Assembly (NCBI RefSeq): GCF_003385955.1
Contig: NZ_QRDW01000012.1
Span: 1-64,000 of the forward strand
DNA from: Aestuariispira insulae
GTDB taxonomy: Bacteria > Pseudomonadota > Alphaproteobacteria > UBA8366 > Aestuariispiraceae
DNA length: 64,000 nt
Reading direction: 5' to 3'
The position numbers and the translations under genes were made by a program. Position 1 is the first letter of the stretch. The number at the start of each line of letters is the position of its first letter. Positions 25,488 to 34,746 of this stretch are shown one piece after another. The notes beneath the pieces were generated by a model. It was given only the letters and a program-made list of their open reading frames with translations. It had not been told where the DNA came from and made no database searches.

Positions 25488-26384
25488 GATCAGGGTACCC
25501 GCCCCCATTTCAGTGAAAATCTCCAACAGCACCGCATGGGCATGACGCCCATCCAGGATCACGGCCGCGTCGGCCCCTTCTTCGATCGCCTTGATGCAGG
25601 TTTCCACCTTCGGGATCATGCCGCCCGACAAGGTGCCATCCTCCATCAGCTCGCGCGCGCGGCTGACATTCATTTCCCGGATCAGTTTACCCTCTTTATC
25701 CAGCACACCGGCCACATCGGTCAGCATCAGCAGACGCCGTGAGTTGGTCGCGCTGGCAATGGCACCAGCGGCAGTATCCGCATTGATATTGTATGTATGC
25801 TCATCCTCGCCCCAGCCAATCGGCGCGATCACCGGAATAAATTCCGCCGCCATCAGATTGACCAGCAACGACGGGTTGACCGCCACCGGTTCCCCGACAA
25901 AGCCCAGATCCAGAACCTTTTCGATGTTGGAATCCGGATCCTTCTTGGTCCGCGTGATCTTGCGGGCCGTGATCAGGCCGCCATCCTTGCCGGACAGGCC
26001 GACCGCATTGCCCCCTGCGGACTGGATCGCCGCCACAATGCTTTTGTTGAGCGATCCGGACAGTACCATTTCGGCAATCGCCACGGTTTCCTCATCCGTC
26101 ACACGCAGCCCGTCGACAAACTCGCTTTCCTTCTCCAGCTTCTTGAGCATGGCGCCAATCTGCGGGCCACCGCCATGCACCACCACCGGGTTGATGCCAA
26201 CCTGTTTCAACAGCACGATATCACTGGCGAATTTCTTGGCCAAAGTGGCGTCACCCATGGCATGGCCGCCATATTTGACCGTGATCGACTTACCGGAATA
26301 GCGGCGCATATTGGGCAGTGCCTCGGTCAGGATGCCCGCTTTTTCAAGCCATTCGAGACGACGCTGGTTTTTTTCTGTGCTCAT
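25476..26384 (-). CDS. argB: Acetylglutamate kinase (ArgB)
   Basis: The 302-residue amino acid kinase phosphorylates N-acetylglutamate in arginine biosynthesis. The glycine-rich substrate loops KYGGHAMGD and [10 protein letters not shown] are present, as is the N-terminal helical extension ([15 protein letters not shown]) found in hexameric, arginine-inhibited forms, so feedback control by arginine is likely. The region around [12 protein letters not shown] matches the family. It follows engB on the same strand, about 90 bp away. Confidence 0.95.
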   Translation of the reverse strand: MSTEKNQRRLEWLEKAGILTEALPNMRRYSGKSITVKYGGHAMGDATLAKKFASDIVLLKQVGINPVVVHGGGPQIGAMLKKLEKESEFVDGLRVTDEETVAIAEMVLSGSLNKSIVAAIQSAGGNAVGLSGKDGGLITARKITRTKKDPDSNIEKVLDLGFVGEPVAVNPSLLVNLMAAEFIPVIAPIGWGEDEHTYNINADTAAGAIASATNSRRLLMLTDVAGVLDKEGKLIREMNVSRARELMEDGTLSGGMIPKVETCIKAIEEGADAAVILDGRHAHAVLLEIFTEMGAGTLIKAG

Positions 26385-26474
26385 ATCAACCCCGTTCGGT
26401 TCCGGCCCGCAACCAGGCCGTTCATTTTCATTTACATTAACGCGCCCACTCCCTCTGTCCAGAGGGCTGGCAGA

Positions 26475-27125
26475 TCAGCCCCGCGCGATCGGCGTAGGTG
26501 ACGCCACCCCGTTCAACAGGGCCCGCAGTTCCGGCACGCCCCAGCCTTTGTGTGAGCTGGTCACCATGACTTCCGGGAACGCTGCGGCGCGCTTTTTGAT
26601 CGCCGCCTGGACACCGGCCAAGGTCTTGTCGCGCTGCTGGGTCTTGACCTTATCAACCTTGGTCAGGATCAACTGGTAGGCGACACCCGCCTCATCCATC
26701 ATATCCATCAATTCTTCGTCCGTATCCTTCAGGCCATGCCGGGCATCCACCAGCAGGCACAGTTTCTTCAAGGATTGACGACCGCGCAGATAATCCCGCA
26801 CCAGTTTGGTCCAGCCATGGACCTCGGTCTTGGAAACACGTGCATAACCATGGCCCGGCAAATCAACCATCATCAGACGGTCGCCCAGATTGAAGAAATT
26901 CAATTCCCGCGTCCGGCCAGGCGTATTAGAGGTGCGCGCCAGCGTCTTCCTGCCGGTCAGAGCGTTGACCAGGCTGGATTTGCCCACATTGGAGCGGCCG
27001 GCAAAAGCGATCTCCGGCAGAACATCACCCGGCAGCTGTTTCAGATTGGCGACACCAAGCAGGAACTGGCAGGATTGCGCAAAGAGCAGGCGGCCCTGCT
27101 CAATCTCTTCATCGGTGAATTGCAT
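26475..27125 (-). CDS. engB: Ribosome biogenesis GTP-binding protein YihA/EngB
   Basis: The 216-residue GTPase has G1 GRSNVGKSS, G2 NTPGRT, G3 DLPGHGYA and G4 LTKVDK, all canonical. EngB helps to mature the large ribosomal subunit. It lies downstream of yidC in the rpmH operon, the usual alphaproteobacterial order. A hairpin terminator separates it from yidC, so partial read-through or a private promoter would be needed. Confidence 0.95.
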   Translation of the reverse strand: MQFTDEEIEQGRLLFAQSCQFLLGVANLKQLPGDVLPEIAFAGRSNVGKSSLVNALTGRKTLARTSNTPGRTRELNFFNLGDRLMMVDLPGHGYARVSKTEVHGWTKLVRDYLRGRQSLKKLCLLVDARHGLKDTDEELMDMMDEAGVAYQLILTKVDKVKTQQRDKTLAGVQAAIKKRAAAFPEVMVTSSHKGWGVPELRALLNGVASPTPIARG

Positions 27126-27144
27126 TCTTTCTTCCCGTCATCAA

Positions 27145-27174
27145 AAGGCCCCGTACGATGACGGGGCCTTGAAG
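27145..27174 (-). terminator. Terminator after yidC
   Basis: AAGGCCCCGT and ACGGGGCCTT form a perfect 10-bp stem with a 6-nt loop (27145-27170). In the minus-strand transcript a short U-run follows. It lies between yidC and engB and probably reduces expression of the downstream gene. Confidence 0.7.
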
Positions 27175-27192
27175 TGTAGCATAATTTCCGGA

Positions 27193-28929
27193 TCAGGAAG
27201 CCTTGGCCGCGCCGCCGCCGACGGCAACACCCATTTTCTTCATAATCAGATATTGCTGCGCAATGGACAGCGTGTTGTTCCAGGCCCAATAGATCACCAG
27301 GCCCGCCGGGAAAGTGCCCAGCATGAAAGTGAAGATGATCGGCATGAAGGTGAAGATCTTCTGCTGGATCGGATCGGCGGGGGCCGGATTGAGTTTCTGC
27401 TGCAGCCACATGGTCAGCCCCATGATCAGCGGCCAGATCCCGACGTTGAAAAATGCCAACATCGCCGGCACCTGCCATTCAATCAGACCAAAACCGGTCA
27501 GCAGCCCCAACGGATCGGGCGCGGACAGATCCTGAATCCAGCCGAAGAAGGGCGCATGGCGCATTTCAATATTGATGAAGAGAACCTTATAGAGCGCAAA
27601 GAAGATCGGGATCTGCACCAGGATCGGCAGACAACCGGCCAACGGATTGACCTTTTCCTTCTTGTAGAGCTCCATCATTGCCATATTCAGCTTCTGACGG
27701 TCATCCCCGTGCTTTTCCTTCAACTCCTGCATTTTCGGCTGCAAAAGTTTCATGCGGCTCATGGAGACATAGGATTTATGCGCCAGCGGCAGCAGGATGA
27801 TCTTGATGCCTAGCGTCAGAGCCAGGATCGCCAGGCCAAAATTGCCCAGGAATTCGTTCAGCCAATGGATGATGTAATACATCGGCCGGGTCAGGAAATG
27901 GAAATAACCAAAATCTACAGATCGGTCGAACAGCGGCAGTTCCAGCTGCTCTTTGTATTCATCAATCAAGATGGCTTTTTTCGCCCCGGCAAAGATGTGG
28001 TCCTTGCTTTCGAAAGCGGCACCAGGTGCGAGAACCGTGCTCTGCTCATTGATGAAATTGGCGGTATAATTGAAATCGTTTCCGCTCGCCTTGGCCAGAT
28101 ACTGGGCTTTGATCTTCTTGCCCTGATCCGGCAGCAGAGCTGTCTGCCAGTATTTGTCGGTGATCGCGACCCAACCACCTTCGCTCTCAAAGCTCACGGT
28201 GCCTTTTTCCGCATCCTGAACGTTTTCGTAGCTCTCTTCCTTCAGGCTTTCATCCAAAACACCAGTGAAACCCTCATGCAGGATATAAAAACCTTCGGTC
28301 TGCGGCGTGCCAAGGCGACGGATTGTGCCATAAGGCGCCACCTGGATTTCATCGGCGCTGTTATTGATGACCTTCTGCTCAATCGTAAACAGATAATGTT
28401 CATCCAGGCTGTAGACCTGTTGGAACACGACACCCGCTGGGTTGGTCCAAGACAGGGTCACGGAATTGCCCGGTGTCAGGATTTCCCGATCCGCCGACCA
28501 TACGGTATCGGCCTTCGGTGCCTCGACGCCTTTTGACGCCCACATCCCCATGCTGGCGAAAAACGCGCCTTTCGTGCCTTCTGGGCGCAGCAGAACGATA
28601 TTCTTGCTGTCTTCATCCAGCGTCTCTTTGAATTCCGGCAAAACCAGATCGTCAAGGCGGGCACCACGAAGATTGATCGAGCCTGTAAGAACAGGCGATT
28701 CAATTTTAACACGCGGGCTTTCAGCCAGCACTTCCGCTTTGTCGCGGATCGTCTCCAATGTCGGCGTTTCCAGAGCGGTTGGCGCACTGCTGCCCGGTTG
28801 CGGCGTGGCAACGCCGTCAGCCGTTTGTTCCTGCGGCGCGACCGGCTGCGGGGCCGGGGCGAAATATTGGAATCCCCCCCACACCAAAATGGAAAGGATG
28901 ATGGCTAGAAAGGCGTTCTTCTGTTCCAT
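27193..28929 (-). CDS. yidC: Membrane protein insertase YidC
   Basis: The 578-residue protein has the Gram-negative layout: an N-terminal membrane helix (NAFLAIILSILVWGGFQYF), a large periplasmic beta domain (residues ~60-350), then the conserved five-helix core beginning near YYIIHWLNEFLGNFGLAILAL, with a cytoplasmic hairpin (MSRMKLLQPKMQELKEK) and a PLAGCLPILVQIPIFFALY helix. It inserts proteins into the inner membrane alone or with SecYEG. It follows rnpA by 91 bp. Confidence 0.96.
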   Translation of the reverse strand: MEQKNAFLAIILSILVWGGFQYFAPAPQPVAPQEQTADGVATPQPGSSAPTALETPTLETIRDKAEVLAESPRVKIESPVLTGSINLRGARLDDLVLPEFKETLDEDSKNIVLLRPEGTKGAFFASMGMWASKGVEAPKADTVWSADREILTPGNSVTLSWTNPAGVVFQQVYSLDEHYLFTIEQKVINNSADEIQVAPYGTIRRLGTPQTEGFYILHEGFTGVLDESLKEESYENVQDAEKGTVSFESEGGWVAITDKYWQTALLPDQGKKIKAQYLAKASGNDFNYTANFINEQSTVLAPGAAFESKDHIFAGAKKAILIDEYKEQLELPLFDRSVDFGYFHFLTRPMYYIIHWLNEFLGNFGLAILALTLGIKIILLPLAHKSYVSMSRMKLLQPKMQELKEKHGDDRQKLNMAMMELYKKEKVNPLAGCLPILVQIPIFFALYKVLFINIEMRHAPFFGWIQDLSAPDPLGLLTGFGLIEWQVPAMLAFFNVGIWPLIMGLTMWLQQKLNPAPADPIQQKIFTFMPIIFTFMLGTFPAGLVIYWAWNNTLSIAQQYLIMKKMGVAVGGGAAKAS

Positions 28930-29020
28930 GAAAACCCCGGTTCGCGCAAACCTGCCGGTTGGATCACCGGGCTTGCGGCCTGCTCAAGTCAACTCGCTCT
29001 GTTTCAATTGGCGAGGGGGT

Positions 29021-29401
29021 TTAAGAAGCTTCCGCCCCCACCTCTTCTTCCTTGTCACGCCGAAGCTTCAAGCGTTTCAAGGCCTTCTTGAGATCACGGA
29101 TAAGGGCTGGATAAGGCCGGTCTACCGTGCCGGCCCGTGCGATCAGGACATAATCATGCCCCGGAAGCGCAAAAAGTGGCAGGATTTCCCGTGCCACTGC
29201 CTTTAACCGCCGACGGGCCCGGTTTCGGACCACCGCCTTGCCGACCTTGCGGCTGGCAGTGAACCCGACCCGGATCGTCGCTTCCTGCATGTTGGATTCC
29301 CGTGCCTGGAGAACCAGACCGGGCATCGCGGCGCTTCGCCGAGCACCTGCTACACGCAGGTATTCAGACCGCCGCGTCAATCTTTCAACGGCGGGTAACA
29401 T
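29021..29401 (-). CDS. rnpA: Ribonuclease P protein component
   Basis: The 126-residue basic protein has the signature RNRARRRLKAVARE (the RNR motif that binds RNase P RNA) and FTASRKVGKAVVRN before it. It assists the catalytic RNA in trimming the 5' ends of tRNA precursors. It begins 6 nt after the rpmH stop, the normal coupled pair. Confidence 0.95.
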   Translation of the reverse strand: MLPAVERLTRRSEYLRVAGARRSAAMPGLVLQARESNMQEATIRVGFTASRKVGKAVVRNRARRRLKAVAREILPLFALPGHDYVLIARAGTVDRPYPALIRDLKKALKRLKLRRDKEEEVGAEAS

Positions 29402-29407
29402 CGGGTC

Positions 29408-29542
29408 TTAAGCGGACAGACGCTTGCGACCTTTGGCCCGGCGATTGGCCAGAATGGTACGACCAGCTTTGGTAGCCATGCGTGCACGGAATCCGTGGCG
29501 ACGCTTGCGAACGAGCCGGCTCGGCTGATAGGTGCGTTTCAC
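29408..29542 (-). CDS. rpmH: Ribosomal protein L34
   Basis: The 44-residue protein starts at GTG (29540-29542), reads [20 protein letters not shown] and ends [11 protein letters not shown], fully typical of bL34. A purine-rich AGGAGAAG stands before the start. It heads the rpmH-rnpA-yidC operon. Confidence 0.97.
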   Translation of the reverse strand: MKRTYQPSRLVRKRRHGFRARMATKAGRTILANRRAKGRKRLSA

Positions 29543-29589
29543 GTTTCTTCTCCTAGAGTTGGGCATAGGCCCGGAAATTCGAACGCCGC

Positions 29590-29618
29590 TGTATAGTGTG
29601 CATGGCCGTGCAAGTCAA
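29590..29618 (-). promoter_or_regulatory. Sigma-70-type promoter of the rpmH operon
   Basis: On the minus strand TTGACT (29618-29613) and TATACA (29595-29590) are separated by exactly 17 bp. This is near consensus and about 48 bp before the rpmH start codon. Confidence 0.75.
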
Positions 29619-29817
29619 CGGATGAGTCGCCGCAAACGACTCTATCCGGGCCGAAGGGGCAAAAACTCACCTATTAACAAACCGCTCGCGCGTCTCTCAC
29701 GGAGCGTTTACTGGCACGTCAGAGCCGCACAGGCTACAACGCATTCGTGGGGCAATAACAATTAGCTGTGGGCTTTATATCCCGCCTGCAGATAAAATCA
29801 AACACAGGTTTTAAGCG

Positions 29818-30555
29818 ATGACGGAAGTTGAATTGGAAATGCAGGAAAAAAAGTCGATCCATAAACGTCTATTACCCGTTTATCTGTTGATCGCCGTTTT
29901 CATTCTTTTCATCGCCACCGGCCTGCACGAACATTTCACCCCGGAATCCCTAAAGGAAAACCACGCAACCCTGACCAGCTTCGTCCAGGAAAATGCCCTT
30001 TTGGCCGCCCTGGCCTTCATTATTCTATATGCACTCTGCACCCTGTTTTCCCTGCCGATCGCGACCGTGATCACCCTGGCCGGCGGCTTCATGTTCGGCG
30101 CGGTTCTCGGCACCGCCTATACGGTTATGGGCGCGACCATCGGGGCAACAGCCCTGTTTCTGGTCGCCAAAACTTCCCTTGGCGAATTGCTGCATGAAAA
30201 AGCCGGCCCCTGGCTGGACAAGCTGGAGAAGGGGTTTCACGAAAACGAGCTCAGCTATCTTTTTTTCCTGCGCCTCGTGCCGCTTTTCCCCTTTGTCGCG
30301 GTCAATCTGGCCCCGGCTTTTCTCGGCGTGTCCGTGCGCAACTATGTGATTGCTACCTTCTTCGGCATCATTCCCGGCAGCGCCGCCTATAACTATGTCG
30401 GTGCTGGCCTGGGCTCGATCCTGGAACAGGGCGGCGAGATTTCGCTGGAAGGGGTTTTAACCCCGGAAATCCTGACCGGGATTATCCTTTTGTGCGGGAT
30501 TGCACTGCTGCCGGTGGTCTATAAAAAGATCAAGGGCACGCAAGCCGAAGACTGA
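29818..30555 (+). CDS. TVP38/TMEM64-family (DedA/VTT-domain) membrane protein
   Basis: The 245-residue protein has about six membrane segments: the first near LLPVYLLIAVFILFIATGL, then the SNARE-associated/VTT core ALCTLFSLPIATVITLAGG, FGAVLGTAYTVMGATIGA, LRLVPLFPFVAVNLAPAFLG and FFGIIPGSAAYNYVGAG. The last pattern (RLVPxxPFxxVNxxAG-like) is typical of TVP38. Relatives are thought to move lipids such as undecaprenyl phosphate or phospholipids across the membrane. The exact substrate is unknown. Confidence 0.85.
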   Translation: MTEVELEMQEKKSIHKRLLPVYLLIAVFILFIATGLHEHFTPESLKENHATLTSFVQENALLAALAFIILYALCTLFSLPIATVITLAGGFMFGAVLGTAYTVMGATIGATALFLVAKTSLGELLHEKAGPWLDKLEKGFHENELSYLFFLRLVPLFPFVAVNLAPAFLGVSVRNYVIATFFGIIPGSAAYNYVGAGLGSILEQGGEISLEGVLTPEILTGIILLCGIALLPVVYKKIKGTQAED

Positions 30556-30626
30556 AATCCGCCACCCCACGCCCCCACCGGGGGGTTTGGTTTTGATTAA
30601 CCTTCTGACAATGTTATAGTTTTCCC

Positions 30627-32042
30627 ATGACGGGACCCATTGATCCAAAATCCGCCACCAACGGCGAAACCATGTGGCATGCGCTGGTCCACAGCCTGTC
30701 CGCGCGCCTGCTGATCCTGACCATCAGCTTTGTCATGCTCACTGAGGTCTTTGTCTTCTTGCCGTCCGTCGCGAATTTCCGGATGAACTGGCTGAATGAA
30801 AAGCTTGGCGCGGGCCACCTGGCGATCCTGGCATTGGATGCCACACCCGATGGCATGGTCTCGGAACAATTGCAGATGGAATTGTTGAAACATGTGGGCG
30901 CGCGTTCCATCGCCGTCCGGCGGATCGGGGTCAAGGTCGCCCTGATCAACGATATGCCACCTGCTGTGGATGTTACTTATGATCTGCGTGGTGCCATGGC
31001 CCCGGAATTGATCATGGATGCACTTGAAACCCTGACCGGGGGTGAAAACCGCGTGATGCGGATCGTCGGCCTGTCGCCCAAGGATGAAGCCGCGGAAATT
31101 GACCTGATTCTGGATGAAGGCCCCCTGCAAGAGGCAATGGTCTCTTTTGCTGGGCGGATCTTCCTGCTGTCGCTCGCCATTTCCCTGGTGACAGCGGGCC
31201 TGGTTTATCTGTCACTGCAATGGTTCCTGGTCCGGCCCATGCGCCGCTTCACCGCCAATATGGTCGGCTTCGCCGAAAATCCCGAGGATGAAAGCCGGAT
31301 CATGACCCCCGGCCGCCGCCGGGACGAGGTTGGCCGCGCCCAGCGCCAGCTGGCCGGATTGCAGCGCAGCCTTCACGGCATGCTCCGGCAAAAGGCGCAT
31401 CTTGCGGCCCTTGGTACCGCCGTTGCCAAAATCAATCACGATCTCAAGGGAATTTTGTCGACCGCCCTGGTGGTTTCCGACGCCCTGGAAGCATCCGAGG
31501 ACCCCAAGGTCCGCAAAATCGCACCAACCCTGATTTCCTCCATTGACCGTGCGGTGGCGCTGTGTGGACAGACATTGAATTATGTCGGTCAGGACCGGCC
31601 GCCGCTCAACAGAAGCTGTTTCCCGCTCGACCGGCTGCTGTTGGAGGTGGGGGAAGGCCTGCCTAACGGGGCCACCTTAAGCTTCGGTCGGGATTGCGCC
31701 CTGGAACTGAATGCCGATCGGGATCAAATGTTCCGCATCCTGCAGAATCTCGCCCGTAATGCGGCCCAGGCAGGGGCCCGACAGATCCGGGTGACCTGCC
31801 CCTCCCAGACGGATGACAGGAAAACCCTGGCCCTCGAGATCTCTGATGATGGGCCGGGTCTGCCGCCGCGGGCCCAAAAGAACATGTTCCAGGCCTTTGA
31901 AGGATCTGGACGGTCCGGCGGCACCGGCCTCGGGCTGGCCATCGCACGAGAGTTGGCGCGCGGCCATGGCGGGGATCTGTCCCTGCAATCCACCAGCGCG
32001 GAAGGCACCATCTTCCGGCTGGAACTGCCCTGGGTGAAATAA
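30627..32042 (+). CDS. Membrane sensor histidine kinase with atypical H-box
   Basis: The 471-residue protein has an N-terminal membrane helix near residues 20-45, a periplasmic region of ~130 residues, a second helix (IFLLSLAISLVTAGLVYLSL), a HAMP-like linker, then the dimerisation helix with INHDLKGIL around residue 270 in place of the usual SHELRTPL. The ATPase domain has NLARNAAQAGA, DDGPGLP and GTGLGLAIA. No response regulator gene is adjacent. The FNR-type regulator gene begins 279 bp downstream on the same strand, but a functional link is not shown. Confidence 0.85.
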   Translation: MTGPIDPKSATNGETMWHALVHSLSARLLILTISFVMLTEVFVFLPSVANFRMNWLNEKLGAGHLAILALDATPDGMVSEQLQMELLKHVGARSIAVRRIGVKVALINDMPPAVDVTYDLRGAMAPELIMDALETLTGGENRVMRIVGLSPKDEAAEIDLILDEGPLQEAMVSFAGRIFLLSLAISLVTAGLVYLSLQWFLVRPMRRFTANMVGFAENPEDESRIMTPGRRRDEVGRAQRQLAGLQRSLHGMLRQKAHLAALGTAVAKINHDLKGILSTALVVSDALEASEDPKVRKIAPTLISSIDRAVALCGQTLNYVGQDRPPLNRSCFPLDRLLLEVGEGLPNGATLSFGRDCALELNADRDQMFRILQNLARNAAQAGARQIRVTCPSQTDDRKTLALEISDDGPGLPPRAQKNMFQAFEGSGRSGGTGLGLAIARELARGHGGDLSLQSTSAEGTIFRLELPWVK

Positions 32043-32321
32043 AACAACCCGATCCGGATGCTATGGGAATGGACCAATTTGTCGCAGATCCGTCAATTGA
32101 CACAACCCTGCCCCGGCAGTATCCCTAGCGCCGGATTAGGTGCTGTCACATACAGCCAATGTCTTCCTGACGCCAACGGCGTAGCGGGATACGCAGTCAA
32201 AATGGTTCCTATTTTCAAGGACATGTTCTAGACTGTCGCCCATGGATTGGATGCCCCGGACAAAGGGGCCCAAAAAGATTAAAACGATGGGCAATTCGGG
32301 ATTTAAGAAAGGCCAGAGCAC

Positions 32322-33083
32322 GTGAGCTCTTCCAAACAAGATGCGGCAGCACCGCTTATAAATGCAGCCCCCCAGCCAAAGCCGGACCCGCTGGCTGGCA
32401 CTCCTTGCGCCGCCTGTTCCGTTCGGGATCTTTCTCTTTGCAATGTGCTGCGCGAAGATGAGATGGAGATCCTGTCCCAGATCGTCACCACGGTTGATGT
32501 TGCCCCCCGGGAACCCATCATTGATGAAGGCGAAGTTGCCGGGTCGTTGTTCAATGTAACCGGCGGCGCGGTGAAACTTTACAAACTGATGCCCGATGGC
32601 CGGCGCCAGATCACCGGCTTTCTGTTCGCAGGCGACTTCCTCGGGATCGCTTTGAACGATATTTATGCCTATTCCGCCGAGGCGGTAAATCAGGTTAAGT
32701 TATGCCGCTTTCCCAGCACCAAACTTGAGGATCTGCTGAGTCAGTTTCCGCATATGGAAAAACGGCTTTTGGGCATGGCATCAAACGAACTGGTTCAGGC
32801 CCAGGAACATATGCTGCTGTTGGGCCGAAAGAGCGCCAAAGAGAAGGTCTGTTCCTTCCTGCTATCCTTGTCACGACGCGCCGAGAAGCGCGGGGAACAA
32901 CCCAGCCCCATCTCCGTCCCGATGAGCCGGGCCGACATTGGGGATTATCTGGGCCTGACCACGGAAACCGTCAGCCGGACCTTTACCAACCTCAAGCGCG
33001 ACGGCTTCATCCGGCTTCTGGAAGGCGGTATCGTGGATATTCCCGACATGGAAAAACTGGAAGAACTGGCTGACGGTTTTTAA
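32322..33083 (+). CDS. FNR-type oxygen-sensing transcription regulator
   Basis: The 253-residue Crp/Fnr protein starts at GTG with AAAGG upstream. The N-terminus has Cys29, Cys32 and Cys40 (PCAACSVRDLSLC), with a fourth Cys128 (VKLCRF) in the cyclic-nucleotide-like domain. This four-cysteine set binds an oxygen-labile 4Fe-4S cluster, as in FNR/FnrN. The C-terminal helix-turn-helix contains TTETVSRTF with the Glu and Ser-Arg that read TTGAT half-sites. It should switch genes to microaerobic or anaerobic mode. No clear TTGAT-N4-ATCAA box was seen in its own upstream region. Confidence 0.88.
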   Translation: MSSSKQDAAAPLINAAPQPKPDPLAGTPCAACSVRDLSLCNVLREDEMEILSQIVTTVDVAPREPIIDEGEVAGSLFNVTGGAVKLYKLMPDGRRQITGFLFAGDFLGIALNDIYAYSAEAVNQVKLCRFPSTKLEDLLSQFPHMEKRLLGMASNELVQAQEHMLLLGRKSAKEKVCSFLLSLSRRAEKRGEQPSPISVPMSRADIGDYLGLTTETVSRTFTNLKRDGFIRLLEGGIVDIPDMEKLEELADGF

Positions 33084-33108
33084 ATCCGCCTGCGAATAGA
33101 AAACCTCA

Positions 33109-33591
33109 ATGGCCAAGCCCCCAGTCATTCATCTGCTGCCCATGACCCCGTCCTATTACGCGAACTGGCTGGATCATGCCATTCAGTCCTTTGCCGATGA
33201 CAAGCAACGCACACATGGTTATGCCCCGGACCAGGCCCGGAAGCTGGCCAACGACAGCATAACAGGCCTGCTGCCTGACGGTCCGGAGACCAAAGACCAG
33301 CATCTGTACATGGTCCAGGAAGAAACAGGCACCCCGATCGGTCACGCTTGGCTGGCGATGAAAGATGATTACGGCCTGCGCCGCGGATTTATTTATGAGA
33401 TTGAAATCCTTGATAATTTCCAGGGGAACGGTTTTGGACGTGCCACCATGCAGGCCCTCGAAGAGACAGCCCGGGCATTGGGAGCAGAAGCCCTCGGCCT
33501 CCATGTATTCAGCTTCAACCAACCGGCTCAAAACCTGTATCGATCACTAGGTTTCGATGTTACCGGTCTCTCCATGGAAAAAGCCCTGTAA
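33109..33591 (+). CDS. GNAT acetyltransferase
   Basis: The 160-residue protein has the GNAT fold: strand IYEIEILDNFQGNGFGRATM contains the acetyl-CoA loop Q-x-x-G-x-G/A (QGNGFG), and the family end is FNQPAQNLYRSLGFDVTG. The substrate is unknown. It begins 25 nt after the FNR-type gene, so the two may be cotranscribed. Confidence 0.85.
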   Translation: MAKPPVIHLLPMTPSYYANWLDHAIQSFADDKQRTHGYAPDQARKLANDSITGLLPDGPETKDQHLYMVQEETGTPIGHAWLAMKDDYGLRRGFIYEIEILDNFQGNGFGRATMQALEETARALGAEALGLHVFSFNQPAQNLYRSLGFDVTGLSMEKAL

Positions 33592-33662
33592 AATCAGTTA
33601 ACAAAACCCTTGGCTCCCTTTAACATCCCTATGTTAAAGGAAATTCCTACAGGAAACCGATC

Positions 33663-34667
33663 ATGCTGCTTCATCCAGGACCGAAAAATCTCATCACCGA
33701 TGTTCCCGGCATCAAGGTCGGCAATGCGGAGGATACAGAAGCCCTGACCGGCACAACCGTCGTCCTGGCTGACCGCCCCGCCATCGCCGCCGTTGATGTG
33801 CGCGGTGGCGCGCCCGGCACCCGTGAAACCGACATGCTGGCGTCCGAAAGCACTGTAGAGCGTGTTGATGCCATCACCTTGTCCGGTGGCTCCGCCTTCG
33901 GATTGGATGCCGCTGGCGGCGTGATGCAATGGCTGGCCCAACAGGGGCGCGGCTTTTCCGTGGGCGAGGCGCGCATTCCCATAGTGCCCGCCGCCATCCT
34001 GTTCGACCTGCTCAACGGCGGCAACAAAGGCTGGGACGGAACACCGCCCTACCGGAGCCTTGGCATCGAAGCCTGTGAGATGGCCGGAACGGATTTCGCG
34101 CTCGGCAACGCCGGTGCAGGCCTAGGCGCCCAAGCAGGCGATCTGAAAGGCGGGCTTGGCAGCTGCTCTCTGGTCGATGAACAACTGGGCTATACCATTG
34201 GGGCCCTGGCGGCCGTCAATGCCGTCGGTTCCGCCGTCATGCCGGACCAGACGACCCTTTGGGCCTGGCCATTTGAACGGGACGGTGAATTGGGCCGGCA
34301 GCAGCCGCCGGGCAAACAAGAGCCACCGGTGCCGGACATGCCGCAAAAGAGGCCGCTGCGCACCGCCACCACCCTGGTCACCGTGGCCACCGACGCGCCG
34401 CTTTCCCAGCCACAGGCCAAGCGGGTCGCCGTAATGGCCCAGGACGGTTTTGCCCGTGCCCTACATCCGGTGCACAGCCCCCTGGATGGTGATATTGTTT
34501 TTGTTCTGTCCACCGCGCGGGAAGAGGACCACAGCGAATTACTGGATCCCTGGGATCTGAGCCGCCTGGGGGCCGGTGCGGCCGATTGCGTAGCACGTGC
34601 CATAGCCCGTGGCGTGTATGAAGCAGAGGGCTTGGGAGGCGTGCCCGCCTACAAGGACATCCGCTAA
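33663..34667 (+). CDS. P1-family (DmpA-like) peptidase
   Basis: The 334-residue protein shows the P1/DmpA fold: LITDVPGIKVGNAED near the N-terminus, VDVRGGAPGTRETDML, LSGGSAFGLDAAGGV, and the LKGGLGSCS region (about residues 160-167) where self-cleavage leaves a new N-terminal nucleophile, here Ser or Cys in GGLGSCS. Relatives are aminopeptidases or beta-aminopeptidases. It is followed by an unrelated solute-binding protein gene. Confidence 0.85.
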   Translation: MLLHPGPKNLITDVPGIKVGNAEDTEALTGTTVVLADRPAIAAVDVRGGAPGTRETDMLASESTVERVDAITLSGGSAFGLDAAGGVMQWLAQQGRGFSVGEARIPIVPAAILFDLLNGGNKGWDGTPPYRSLGIEACEMAGTDFALGNAGAGLGAQAGDLKGGLGSCSLVDEQLGYTIGALAAVNAVGSAVMPDQTTLWAWPFERDGELGRQQPPGKQEPPVPDMPQKRPLRTATTLVTVATDAPLSQPQAKRVAVMAQDGFARALHPVHSPLDGDIVFVLSTAREEDHSELLDPWDLSRLGAGAADCVARAIARGVYEAEGLGGVPAYKDIR

Positions 34668-34746
34668 CGGTAGGCAGGTCGGGATTCATTTGCTATGATC
34701 CCTACTCCCGGGGTGGGCGGCATGAATGACGACGGGGCAGCTCCGA

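Noticed and set aside
32097-32125. Promoter TTGACA-N17-TATCCC upstream of the FNR-type gene
   Set aside because: The -10 element is poor and it lies about 200 bp from the start; the same TTGACACAACCCTG string occurs at 36468-36481 where no gene reads in that direction.
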